Shown here: one piece after another, positions 51,424 to 59,459 of the stretch | Numbering within the stretch: position 1 is the stretch's first letter | How the letters are laid out: the number at the start of each line of letters is the position of its first letter | NCBI GenBank assembly: GCA_945900965.1 | Contig: CAMDKM010000012.1 | Location: 1-64,000, forward strand | Direction: 5' to 3' | Origin: Bordetella parapertussis | Lineage (GTDB): Bacteria > Pseudomonadota > Gammaproteobacteria > Burkholderiales > JACQAP01 | Length of the DNA stretch: 64,000 nucleotides | Notes under the pieces: generated by a model | What the model was told of the DNA's origin: nothing | The model's input: the letters and a program-made list of their open reading frames with translations, nothing else | Databases searched by the model: none | Made by a program: the position numbers and the translations under genes

Positions 51424-52056
51424 TCTCCTCTTGATGGTGAGTTATTTAAGCGGTGTGAAGAATCCGGGCTTTGGTCACTCGGAGATCAGTTTTTTTCACG
51501 GGACCTTCCGGATAGATGCAGCGAGCGCGGAAGAGCGGCGGAGCGCCTGCGCCATTTGAGCGGGAGGGCTGAGCCTTCGCCATTCTCGTGGCAGGGCGTT
51601 CGAGAGATTCGAGTGACGGCAGAACAACGGGCGGGATTGCCGACGAATATGTCCTCGGCCGCGGGCGCACGTCTGACCCTGGGCATAGGACATGCCCAAG
51701 CGGACAAGCGTTGAATATGTACAACGCGGTTTCGTTGCATCGTCTCCCCCTAGTTGGCGTAGTACGCCATTCCCCCAGGGGCTCGGTCAGGCGCCAAATC
51801 CGCAGCGCAAGACGGGTAGTTGTTATTGCCCCAAGCAGCCCACAGTGTAAGAGAAATTTAGCAGTATGCAAGGGGTGAAGCCGATTCTCGCCTTGTCGCT
51901 TAAATCGTTCTGTGCTGCAACATCAAAACTCACATCTGCGGTGGGCTTGGCGTCGGCGCTTTATTTCAGAGGCTGATGGCCAAACTTCGACTCCGCGGCA
52001 AGGAATTCAGCGGCGCCCATCCAAGTAATTGTGTCGCGCCGCAATATTCGGGAATA
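51424..52056. other. 633-base leader/intergenic region of the PQQ locus
   Basis: No convincing gene: the open frames on both strands lack ribosome sites and family features. A perfect inverted repeat TGGCGTA-G-TACGCCA lies at 51755-51769, flanked by CCCCCTA on one side and TTCCCCC on the other. It is listed separately. Most of the region is probably the regulatory leader of the locus and the 3' side of the mandelate racemase homologue. Confidence 0.5.
51755..51769. promoter_or_regulatory. inverted repeat, candidate operator upstream of the PQQ locus
   Basis: TGGCGTA and TACGCCA are perfect 7-base arms around one base. Symmetric C/G runs (CCCCCTAGT before, TTCCCCCAGGGG after) extend the dyad. 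It lies about 340 bases before the first gene of the minus-strand locus. Regulators of quinoprotein genes are often LuxR-type response regulators, but assigning one here is inference. Confidence 0.45.
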
Positions 52057-53145
52057 TCACAATACGAGATAACGCTGGACGGCTTTTTCGTCCCATTCGA
52101 TGCCAGCGCCTAGCCGCTCGGGAATAAGGACTTGACCCTCTTTGATCACGAAAGGCTCCCGCAGGATCGAGTTGCCCCAATCCATGTATTCCAGCCAATG
52201 GCAGGTGGGCGTCACGGCAAGTAAGTGCGCACTGAACTCGGGGAACAGATGGCTGGACATGTCTAGCCCGTTGGCGTGGGCCAATGCCGCAGCTCGCATC
52301 CAGCCGGTAACGCCGCCGATACGCTGCACATCGGGCATGTAATACTCCGCCGCCCCGGCCTCGATGGCCTTCTGCATTTCGAAGGTATTGAGGAAATTTT
52401 CCCCGATCTGGACCGGAGTTTTCACTTCCGCGGCAATTTTCGCGCAGCCACTGTAGTTGTCGTGCCGAATCGGCTCCTCGATCCAGTACAACCCTTCTTC
52501 GTCCAGCGCCCGGCCCCGCATCAACGCTTCGCTCACACTTAAGGATTGATTGAAGTCCGTCATGAGGCAGGCGTCGTTGCCGATGCGCTTCTTGACGTTG
52601 CGCACCGCTGCGAGGTCCTGCTTGAAATCGGGCCGGCCGATGCGCAGCTTCACCGCGTTGAACCCGCCTTCCTGCATCAACTGAGCCGCTTCGTCGGCGA
52701 CCCTGGCGGGATCCTGAATCCACAGGCCACAACTGTTATAAGCCCGGATTGGCTTGACCGCGCCGCCCAGTGCGCAGGCTAGAGGCACTCCCAGCGCTTT
52801 GGCGTAGACATCCCAGACCGCCATGTCGATGCCGGCGATAGCCTGGCCGATGATGCCGTGACTGTCGAGCAGCGTGAGACTCCTGCGCATCCTGGCTTCG
52901 ATCTCATAGGGCGCGAGGGCATCGCCCTGGATGATTTCCGCCATGGCCTCGACGCCGGCAACGGTCGCCTTGAGCATGCGTTGCTGGAAGGCAAAGATGT
53001 AACTGCTGCCGGTAATGCCGCCCGAGGTCTCGATATCGATCAGCACCAGGGCGGCGGCGGGAATGGCGCCCGAGGCGGATACCGGCGGGCGCTTAATCGG
53101 CGCCATCACCGCGCGGGCGCGGATGTTCTTGATTGTGAGTTTCAT
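52057..53145 (-). CDS. mandelate racemase-like enolase superfamily enzyme, Lys-to-Arg at one catalytic position
   Basis: 362 residues, colinear with Pseudomonas mandelate racemase with an offset of +2. Metal ligands Asp197, Glu223 and Glu249, the His-Asp pair Asp272 (PDVQRIGGVTGW) and His299 (MSSHLF), and Glu319 are kept. Of the KxK pair, Lys166 stays, but the second, the S-specific base (Lys166 of the racemase), is Arg168 in AVKLRIG. The enzyme may therefore be a racemase with changed activity or act on another 2-hydroxy acid. GAGGT precedes the ATG. Confidence 0.88.
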   Translation of the reverse strand: MKLTIKNIRARAVMAPIKRPPVSASGAIPAAALVLIDIETSGGITGSSYIFAFQQRMLKATVAGVEAMAEIIQGDALAPYEIEARMRRSLTLLDSHGIIGQAIAGIDMAVWDVYAKALGVPLACALGGAVKPIRAYNSCGLWIQDPARVADEAAQLMQEGGFNAVKLRIGRPDFKQDLAAVRNVKKRIGNDACLMTDFNQSLSVSEALMRGRALDEEGLYWIEEPIRHDNYSGCAKIAAEVKTPVQIGENFLNTFEMQKAIEAGAAEYYMPDVQRIGGVTGWMRAAALAHANGLDMSSHLFPEFSAHLLAVTPTCHWLEYMDWGNSILREPFVIKEGQVLIPERLGAGIEWDEKAVQRYLVL

Positions 53146-53169
53146 TTTTTACCTCAAAAGTAAAAATCT

Positions 53170-53344
53170 CGACGCAAAGACGCAAAGACCGCAAAGTTCG
53201 CAAAGAATATCCAATGCGTTGGCAAATATCTTGAACCCGCCGGACGAGTAGCCATTTTTTACTTTGCTACGCATACCACTTTCTGGCGAGAACTTTATTT
53301 TTCGCATTCCTTTGCGTTCTTTGCGCCCTTTGCGTCTTTGCGTC
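53170..53344. repeat. inverted short-tandem-repeat element D (unit CGCAAAGAC)
   Basis: The arms at about 53170-53207 and 53305-53344 are near reverse complements, each holding four copies of a 9-base CGCAAAG-type unit. The spacer is about 97 bases. It fills the gap between two minus-strand genes. Confidence 0.85.
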
Positions 53345-53354
53345 GGGTGTTTCT

Positions 53355-54290
53355 TTAGATTTGAGCCTCTGCGGGACGCCCATTGGCGTACAGCTTGAGT
53401 GCTGCGTAAACAAACTGGTTGGCAGGGGTGGGGATGCCGAGTTCGCGCCCGAATTTGCCCACCATGCCTGACAGCCATGGCACCTCCAGCCGGTTGCCGC
53501 GGCGCAGGTCGCCGCACATTGAGGCCACCATGGCAGGCGGATAAGCATCGATGACTTTTAACTGGTCGCTCACTATATCCGGGGCGAACTGGATGCTTTT
53601 GGCGCGACCGATGGCAATGACTTCTTCCATGACAGCCTGCAACAGCGCACGGGTATCGGGATCGGAGCGGATGGGCCCTACCGGCATCCGCATCAGTGAC
53701 GTCATGGCGGACAGCGTGACCAGGCGCACGTATTTTTCCCATATCGCTTTCTGGATATCGCCCACCAATTCCGCCTTGAACTTGGCGCGCAGGCAGGCCT
53801 CATGGAATGCCGTCGAGCGCGCCGATGGCTTGCCATCGAGTTCGCCGAAAAACAGCGTCGCCATATTGCCGTTGTGGCGAATGACGCCGGGGGATTCGAT
53901 CAACGCCGCGATATTCGCGACCCCGCCCATGACGTGTTCGCGCCCAAGCGCCTGCAATAGCGTATCCACCGCCGCCACGCCGTTCTGGAAGGACACCACA
54001 ACTGTGTTGGGCCCAATCAGCGCTTTTGCGGCATGCGCGGCATCTTCGGTGGACCAGAGTTTGACGGCAATCATGACCACGTCCGCAGGCCCGACGGATC
54101 GGGTATCGGTAGCCGTCTTGACCTTGGGCAGGTGCAATTCGCCTAGCGCACTCAGAATTTTGAGGCCATTATTGTTCAGTGCGTCGAGGTGGGCTCCACG
54201 TGCGACGAATGTGACGTCCTCGCCGCTGGCCGCCAGCCGTCCACCGAAATACCCCCCTACACCGCCACTGCCGATCACCACGATTTTCAT
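53355..54290 (-). CDS. ketopantoate reductase (PanE/ApbA) family protein
   Basis: 311 residues. MKIVVIGSGGVGGYFGGRLA is the Rossmann start, VVVSFQNGVAAVDTL and WEKYVRLVTLSAMTSLMRMPVGP (with the catalytic Lys) are family blocks, and PAMVASMCGDLRRGNRLEVPWLSG is the closing substrate region. It reduces 2-dehydropantoate or a related 2-oxo acid with NADPH. Many organisms have several paralogues, and the position near a hydroxy-acid enzyme suggests a catabolic paralogue and not pantothenate synthesis. A start at 54326 is possible. Confidence 0.92.
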   Translation of the reverse strand: MKIVVIGSGGVGGYFGGRLAASGEDVTFVARGAHLDALNNNGLKILSALGELHLPKVKTATDTRSVGPADVVMIAVKLWSTEDAAHAAKALIGPNTVVVSFQNGVAAVDTLLQALGREHVMGGVANIAALIESPGVIRHNGNMATLFFGELDGKPSARSTAFHEACLRAKFKAELVGDIQKAIWEKYVRLVTLSAMTSLMRMPVGPIRSDPDTRALLQAVMEEVIAIGRAKSIQFAPDIVSDQLKVIDAYPPAMVASMCGDLRRGNRLEVPWLSGMVGKFGRELGIPTPANQFVYAALKLYANGRPAEAQI

Positions 54291-54441
54291 TGCCGGGATC
54301 CCACCTCTGAAGGAAAGACCCGCCATGGTAGCCGCTTGTGTCGAATATTCAAACGGGGCGCATTGCGAGCCGCAGGTGTCCGGACTAATATGCCTTCAGC
54401 CCTGACGGCAAATCTCTTTTGCCCGGCGCCCCGGAATCTCC

Positions 54442-55629
54442 ATGAACCGACCCGAAAAAATTCCCCATTCCCGCATCGCCTCCCGCATGGAGGGCATCGA
54501 GCCGTTTCACGTCATGGCCTTGATCGCGCGCTCGCGCGAAATCGAGGCCCAGGGCCGCCGCGTCGCCAACATGGTAGTGGGCGAGCCGGATTTTCCGACG
54601 CCGCCGCGAATTTCGGAAGCCGGCATACGCGCCATCCAATCGGGTCGTGTGGGTTATACGCAGTCGCTTGGCATCCCTGAGTTGCGAGAGAGCATTGCCG
54701 ACTGGTATCAGACACGGTACGGCGTGAAGGTGCCCGCCTCGCGAATTGTGGTGAGCACCGGCTCATCGGGGGCGCTGCTGATGGCTATGGGGGCTGTGCT
54801 GTCGCCAGGCGATGAAGTGCTGATGACCGATCCCGGGTACCCCTGCAATCGTCATTTCGTTCGTACCATGGAAGGACGTGCGATCGGTGTTCCTGTCGGG
54901 GCTTCGACGGCTTATCAGTTGACCGATGCACTCGTGCGCCAGCGCTGGAGTGCGAACACCGCGGCGGTATTGATTGCTTCGCCTTCGAACCCGACCGGCA
55001 CACTGATCGATCAAGGGGAACTTCGGCGCATTCATGCGACTGTGCGGGAACGCGGTGGCGTCTTGCTGGTGGACGAGATCTACCATGGGCTGACCTATGG
55101 ACAGAAGGATCGTACGGCCCTCGATATCTCCGATGAAATTTTTGTCATCAACAGCTTCTCGAAATATTTCGGCATGACCGGCTGGCGCCTGGGCTGGATG
55201 GTGGTGCCGGAGCGGTATTTCGATGCCGTGGACAGGCTCGCGCAGAACCTGTTCATCTCGTCATCCGAGGTTGCGCAAAAGGCCGCTCTTGCCGCGTTTC
55301 ATCCCGACACCGTAGCCCTTCTCGAACAGCGCCGGGACGCGTATCGCGCCCAACGCGATTTCCTGCTGCCAGCGCTTCGCCAGTTGGGTTTCGAAATTCC
55401 GGTCACGCCGGAAGGCGCTTTCTATATCTACGCGAACTGCAAGCGGTTGACAGATGACAGCTACCGTTTTTGCTGGGATCTGCTCGAAAAGGCGGGCGTG
55501 GCGGTCACGCCGGGCATCGATTTCGGCGAGCACCGCGCGAAGCAGAATGTGCGATTTTCCTATCCGAAGTCGATTGATGTGCTGCAAATGGGAGTCGAGC
55601 GGATTGCCGGATTTCTTCGAAAGACCTGA
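54442..55629 (+). CDS. pyridoxal-phosphate aminotransferase, class I/II
   Basis: 395 residues of fold type I. The PLP Lys is Lys241 in NSFSKYFGMTGWRLGW, the cofactor-ring Asp and Tyr are in DEIYHGLTY (from 211), and SPSNPTGT (181-188) and the terminal FSYPKS Arg region complete the site. It resembles aspartate/alanine-type aminotransferases of subgroup I gamma. It is divergent from the PanE-like gene. The amino donor cannot be named. Confidence 0.94.
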   Translation: MNRPEKIPHSRIASRMEGIEPFHVMALIARSREIEAQGRRVANMVVGEPDFPTPPRISEAGIRAIQSGRVGYTQSLGIPELRESIADWYQTRYGVKVPASRIVVSTGSSGALLMAMGAVLSPGDEVLMTDPGYPCNRHFVRTMEGRAIGVPVGASTAYQLTDALVRQRWSANTAAVLIASPSNPTGTLIDQGELRRIHATVRERGGVLLVDEIYHGLTYGQKDRTALDISDEIFVINSFSKYFGMTGWRLGWMVVPERYFDAVDRLAQNLFISSSEVAQKAALAAFHPDTVALLEQRRDAYRAQRDFLLPALRQLGFEIPVTPEGAFYIYANCKRLTDDSYRFCWDLLEKAGVAVTPGIDFGEHRAKQNVRFSYPKSIDVLQMGVERIAGFLRKT

Positions 55630-55707
55630 AGAGGCGAGGACGACTGGCACGGAGGCATTAAAGCATTTACCCTTTGCGTATTCCTCCTTCCCGACTTCAA
55701 CAACATC

Positions 55708-56571
55708 ATGACTTTCATGCACGGATTGAAACAGCAGACCCTCCGAGCCAACGGCGTGCGGATCAATGTGTGGGCGGGAGGCCGCGGTGAACCGGTGTTG
55801 CTGCTGCACGGCTATCCGCAGACTGCGCAGATGTGGCGCAAAGTGGTTCCCGGCCTGCTGAACGATTTTTCCGTCGTGTGTCCGGATTTGCGCGGCTATG
55901 GCGATTCGGACAAGCCGCGCGACGGCTACGACAAGAAGTCCATGGCCAGGGACATGCATGAAGTCATGCTGGCACTGGGCTTTCCTCGTTACGCGCTGGC
56001 TGGCCATGATCGCGGAGCGCGGGTGTCGCACCGGCTGGCCATGGATTACCCCGAAGCGGTGAAAAACCTCACTGTGCTCGATATTGTTCCGACGCATACG
56101 GTGTTTCGCGACACCGGGCGGGAACTGGCGGCAGCCTACTGGCACTGGTTCTTTTTTCAGGCGCCCGACCTGCCGGAAATCATGCTTGCCAACAGTGCCG
56201 AACCGTTTCTGCGACAAATGTTTCGCTCACTGAGTTTTCGTCAGGACGCGATCGAACCCGCGATGTTTGCCGAATATCTGCGCGCCTTCACGCTGCCGGG
56301 CACAATCCGGGCCGGCCTGGAGGACTACCGTGCGGCCGCAACGGTGGATTTTTCCGACGATGAGCGCGATCTGGGCAGAAACATTCAGTGCCCGACGCTG
56401 GCGATCTGGGGCGAGTTTGGCAAGATGCACACGTTGTTCGACGTGCTTGGAAGCTGGCGGCAGAAGGCCGCGGATGTTCGCGGCCGGCCGCTGCCCTGCG
56501 GGCACTTCATCCCCGAGGAGGCGCCGGAAGAATTGCTGGCCGAATTGCGGCCGTTTCTGAAAACGGGTTGA
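55708..56571 (+). CDS. alpha/beta hydrolase, fluoroacetate dehalogenase-like
   Basis: 287 residues. Nucleophile Asp101 and the carboxylate-binding Arg102 and Arg105 (AGHDRGARVSHRLAMDYP), the halide-pocket His146-Trp147 (YWHWFFFQAPDLPE), a Tyr in FAEYLRAF and the catalytic His in CGHFIPEEAPEE match the fluoroacetate dehalogenase pattern. Such enzymes split C-F or C-Cl bonds of haloacetates or hydrolyse related esters or epoxides. It lies 78 bases after the aminotransferase, possibly in one transcript. Confidence 0.88.
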   Translation: MTFMHGLKQQTLRANGVRINVWAGGRGEPVLLLHGYPQTAQMWRKVVPGLLNDFSVVCPDLRGYGDSDKPRDGYDKKSMARDMHEVMLALGFPRYALAGHDRGARVSHRLAMDYPEAVKNLTVLDIVPTHTVFRDTGRELAAAYWHWFFFQAPDLPEIMLANSAEPFLRQMFRSLSFRQDAIEPAMFAEYLRAFTLPGTIRAGLEDYRAAATVDFSDDERDLGRNIQCPTLAIWGEFGKMHTLFDVLGSWRQKAADVRGRPLPCGHFIPEEAPEELLAELRPFLKTG

Positions 56572-56638
56572 ACCAGTGCGTTGGAGCGCTGTCAATCGGA
56601 CCGGACTCAGAATCGAAGTGCCTTGACCGGAGCTTGCC

Positions 56639-57505
56639 GTGAAGAAAATAACCCGAATCCTGATTGTCTTGCTGGTATGCGCCACCTCCGCATGGGCTGT
56701 TGAACAGGAGGAAACTTACACCGATCTGGTGCCCGGGCAGGGCATGCTCGATCCCGCGGGCCTGGCGCGGCTTATCCAGAACAACGACGTGCGCGCCATG
56801 AACAATGTGGCTCTGCTGTGGGCCAAGGGGTACGACGGCAAGCAAAGTTATACAGAGGCGATGCTGTGGTGGAAGGAGGCGGCTCGCCGCGGCTACACCG
56901 TAGCCATGAACAACATCGGCCTGCTGTATGCCAACGGACATGGCGTGGCGCAGGACTTCAAACAGGCGCTCGAGTGGTGGCATCAGTCGGCATTTCTGGG
57001 CAATGCCTGGGCCATGAACAATGTCGGCGACCTTTACGAAAACGGTCTCGGCGTCGAACAAAGCCTCTCCATGGCCATGACTTGGTACAAGAGTGCGGCC
57101 GAACAGGGCGAGCCCTTGGGCATGTACAACGTCGGGTTGCTTTACGAAGCCGGCAAAGGGGTGGCGCGGGACGACGCCGAGGCGCTTTCCTGGTTCCGCA
57201 AGTCCGCCGATAAAGCTTATGCCTCGGCCATGCATCGCATCGGCGCAATGTATCGGGATGGTCGCGCGGTGAGCGCCGATCCGGTTGAGGCCCTTGCGTG
57301 GTTCCGGGTGGCCGATGGACGTTTTTCACCCCAGGATGCCGACGAAGCCGCGCAGAATCACATACAAATCGAAAAACTTTCCCGACAGATGGGAGCCGCG
57401 GAACTTGAACGCGCCCTCGAACGGGCCAAGACGATCGATGCCATGACGCGACCTGCGCTATCGCCGGCCCCAAAAACCACAGGGTCCGACGGAAAGGCCA
57501 CTTGA
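56639..57505 (+). CDS. secreted Sel1-repeat protein, copy 1
   Basis: 288 residues starting with GTG behind CGGAG. Signal peptide to about WAV-EQ, then about six Sel1/TPR-like repeats of 36 residues: AMLWWKEAARRGYTVAMNNIGLLYANGHGV, ALEWWHQSAFLGNAWAMNNVGDLYENG, AMTWYKSAAEQGEP and so on. Sel1 proteins act as periplasmic scaffolds. A close paralogue follows at 57729, so the pair arose by duplication. Confidence 0.9.
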   Translation: MKKITRILIVLLVCATSAWAVEQEETYTDLVPGQGMLDPAGLARLIQNNDVRAMNNVALLWAKGYDGKQSYTEAMLWWKEAARRGYTVAMNNIGLLYANGHGVAQDFKQALEWWHQSAFLGNAWAMNNVGDLYENGLGVEQSLSMAMTWYKSAAEQGEPLGMYNVGLLYEAGKGVARDDAEALSWFRKSADKAYASAMHRIGAMYRDGRAVSADPVEALAWFRVADGRFSPQDADEAAQNHIQIEKLSRQMGAAELERALERAKTIDAMTRPALSPAPKTTGSDGKAT

Positions 57506-57609
57506 CCGCCTTTCGTCGCAGCAAAGCGCGAACCCGGAAAACAGCTCGCCTGCCGGCGTATCGATAAACTCATGATGATTAGAGTGTTTGCCCAAATGTC
57601 TGACGTGGA

Positions 57610-57648
57610 GGGTAAAACCCCTACGAAGGAATAGGTTTTATCCCTAGG
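57610..57648. promoter_or_regulatory. dyad between the two Sel1 genes, candidate operator
   Basis: GGGTAAAACCCCTA (57610-57623) and TAGGTTTTATCCC (57632-57644) are inverted repeats with one-base slips, centred about 100 bases before the second Sel1 gene. The arms themselves hold GGG..CCC symmetry. The CCCCTA element also appears beside the dyad at 51755. A response regulator site is possible but unproven. Confidence 0.45.
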
Positions 57649-57728
57649 AGATCATCGGGTTAAGCTGCTAGCGAAATAATCGCGCAAACGTCAGTCTTCA
57701 TCCATCTCACTCGATGGGGGCTGCCGCG

Positions 57729-58613
57729 ATGAAGAAGCACTTAACGCAGGGTTTCTTGGTGGCGATCATGTCCCTTGCGCCAATTACCTGGGCGCTCGAT
57801 TCGCAGCCGGCCGGCGTTGATGCGGTGCCAACCGAGGGCATGGTCGATTTCGCAAAGCTGGCCGGGCTGATCGGGCAGGACGATGGGCACGCCCTGAATG
57901 TCGATGCGGTAAACGACATCGGGCTGCGGTGGGCAATGGGCCACGAGGGCAGACAAAGTTTCGCGCAAGCCATGTTGTGGTGGAAGGAGGCCGCAAGGCG
58001 TGGCCATACGGTGGCCATGAACAACATCGGGCTGTTGTATGCCCAAGGCCATGGCGTGCAAAAAGACCTCACGCAGGCAGTGGACTGGTGGCATCAGTCG
58101 GCGTTTCTGGGTAATGCCTGGGCGATGAACTATGTCGGCGAATTCTACGAAAACGGGCTCGGTGTCGAACAAAACCTCCTCATGGCCATGGTGTGGTACA
58201 AAAGTGCCGCGGAACGGGGCGAACCCATGAGCATGTTCAACATCGGTTTTCTCTATGAAATTGGCAAGGGTGTGGAGCCGGACGATGCCGAGGCATTCTC
58301 CTGGTACCGCAAGTCCGCCGAAAAAGGCTACGCCTCGGCGATGCATACCCTGGGAACGATGTACCGGGATGGCCGGGCGGTTGCCGCCGATCCGATCGAA
58401 GCGCTTGCGTGGTTCAGTGTTGCCAACGGGCGTTACCCGCCTCAGTACTCGGACGAGGCGCGGGAAAACCTGGAAGTGATGAAAAACCTTTTGAGCAATT
58501 TGAGCGAAGCGCAGCGCACACGCGCACTTGAACGCGCGACGATCATCGAGACCATGACCAAGCCGCCGAAGACTGCGGAGCCCGTCGCGCTGCCCGGGAA
58601 GAATTCGACCTGA
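57729..58613 (+). CDS. secreted Sel1-repeat protein, copy 2
   Basis: 294 residues from ATG 57729 (GGGGG upstream). Signal peptide to about TWA-LD, then the same repeat order as copy 1, with near-identical blocks AMLWWKEAARRG, WWHQSAFLGNAWAMN and SAMHxxGxMYRDGRAVxADPxEALAWF. It differs mostly at the N-terminus and the tail. It has its own leader of 223 bases with a dyad, so it is probably expressed apart from copy 1. Confidence 0.9.
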   Translation: MKKHLTQGFLVAIMSLAPITWALDSQPAGVDAVPTEGMVDFAKLAGLIGQDDGHALNVDAVNDIGLRWAMGHEGRQSFAQAMLWWKEAARRGHTVAMNNIGLLYAQGHGVQKDLTQAVDWWHQSAFLGNAWAMNYVGEFYENGLGVEQNLLMAMVWYKSAAERGEPMSMFNIGFLYEIGKGVEPDDAEAFSWYRKSAEKGYASAMHTLGTMYRDGRAVAADPIEALAWFSVANGRYPPQYSDEARENLEVMKNLLSNLSEAQRTRALERATIIETMTKPPKTAEPVALPGKNST

Positions 58614-58693
58614 CAGTCGGTTTACAATAGAAACGACGGCCAAACTACAATAGCTTGGTCGGCGGAGGACTTGAACATTCGGCAGGAGCTTGC

Positions 58694-59335
58694 ATGAGGT
58701 GTAAGGCGCTTCGACTGACGGGCCAGAGTGTGGCTCTGGTCTTCGTCATGTGCTTGTTTTCCATTGAGGGTACTTGCGCCGCGGAGAAAAAACGCCCTGG
58801 GCGTCCCGCAGGCACGGAGTCGGCGGGCATGTATTCGAATTACATTGATGAAGGGCTTGTCCGTTACGACAAGTATCTTGGCGATACCCATTCCCTGACG
58901 GAAAAAGACCTGGTCCCCGCCTTGTTGTCCGCCGTCGATCAACTCTCGAAATACCCCAAACCTTCCCAGCTTCCGGAAATCTACCGGGTCGCGCATCGGC
59001 GACTGGAGGAAATGGTTTGCCCCACTGGATGCCCGGTGCTGGCGACCTATCGTCCTGGGGAGGGAATTTTTCTGGACGAGACCCTCACCCCGGAAACGGA
59101 TCTGTTTCATCGCTCGGTGTTGCTGCACGAGTTGGTGCATTACGTGCAGGATCTTAACAACGAACTTTCCACCATGCGCGATTGCGAGCGCTGGTACCAC
59201 CGCGAGCAAGAGGCCTACGCCATTCAAAAAACGTTTCTCACGATTGTCGGCAGCCAGGTACGCGTTGGCTACTCGGCCAAACAATCGACTTGCGACGACA
59301 CCGCCCAAGCCACAAAGAACCTGCCGCCGCACTAG
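58694..59335 (+). CDS. secreted HExxH protein (DUF6647-like), putative metallopeptidase
   Basis: 213 residues from ATG 58694 with AGGAG 5-6 bases upstream. Signal peptide to about TCA-AE. The zinc motif is His145-Glu146-x-x-His149 in LLHELVHYVQDL, with Glu173 in HREQEAYAIQ as a possible third ligand. Two cysteines flank a VCPTGC stretch. I recall such short proteins as a domain of unknown function; peptidase activity is inferred from the motif only. It follows the Sel1 pair on the same strand. Confidence 0.78.
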   Translation: MRCKALRLTGQSVALVFVMCLFSIEGTCAAEKKRPGRPAGTESAGMYSNYIDEGLVRYDKYLGDTHSLTEKDLVPALLSAVDQLSKYPKPSQLPEIYRVAHRRLEEMVCPTGCPVLATYRPGEGIFLDETLTPETDLFHRSVLLHELVHYVQDLNNELSTMRDCERWYHREQEAYAIQKTFLTIVGSQVRVGYSAKQSTCDDTAQATKNLPPH

Positions 59336-59459
59336 GCTTTCAGTTTCTCCGCAAAGATTCATATATAGCGGACGAAACCATAACAGCCGCGCCGAATATA
59401 ATTCCGCCTGAACCAAGTGCCGCAATAATTTTCTGCGGCCCAATCACTATCCGGGAGAC

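Noticed and set aside
51588-51878. Possible small genes in the leader before the PQQ locus, including a pqqA-like gene
   Set aside because: No frame has the Glu/Tyr pair of PqqA or a ribosome site; the region is better explained as regulatory.
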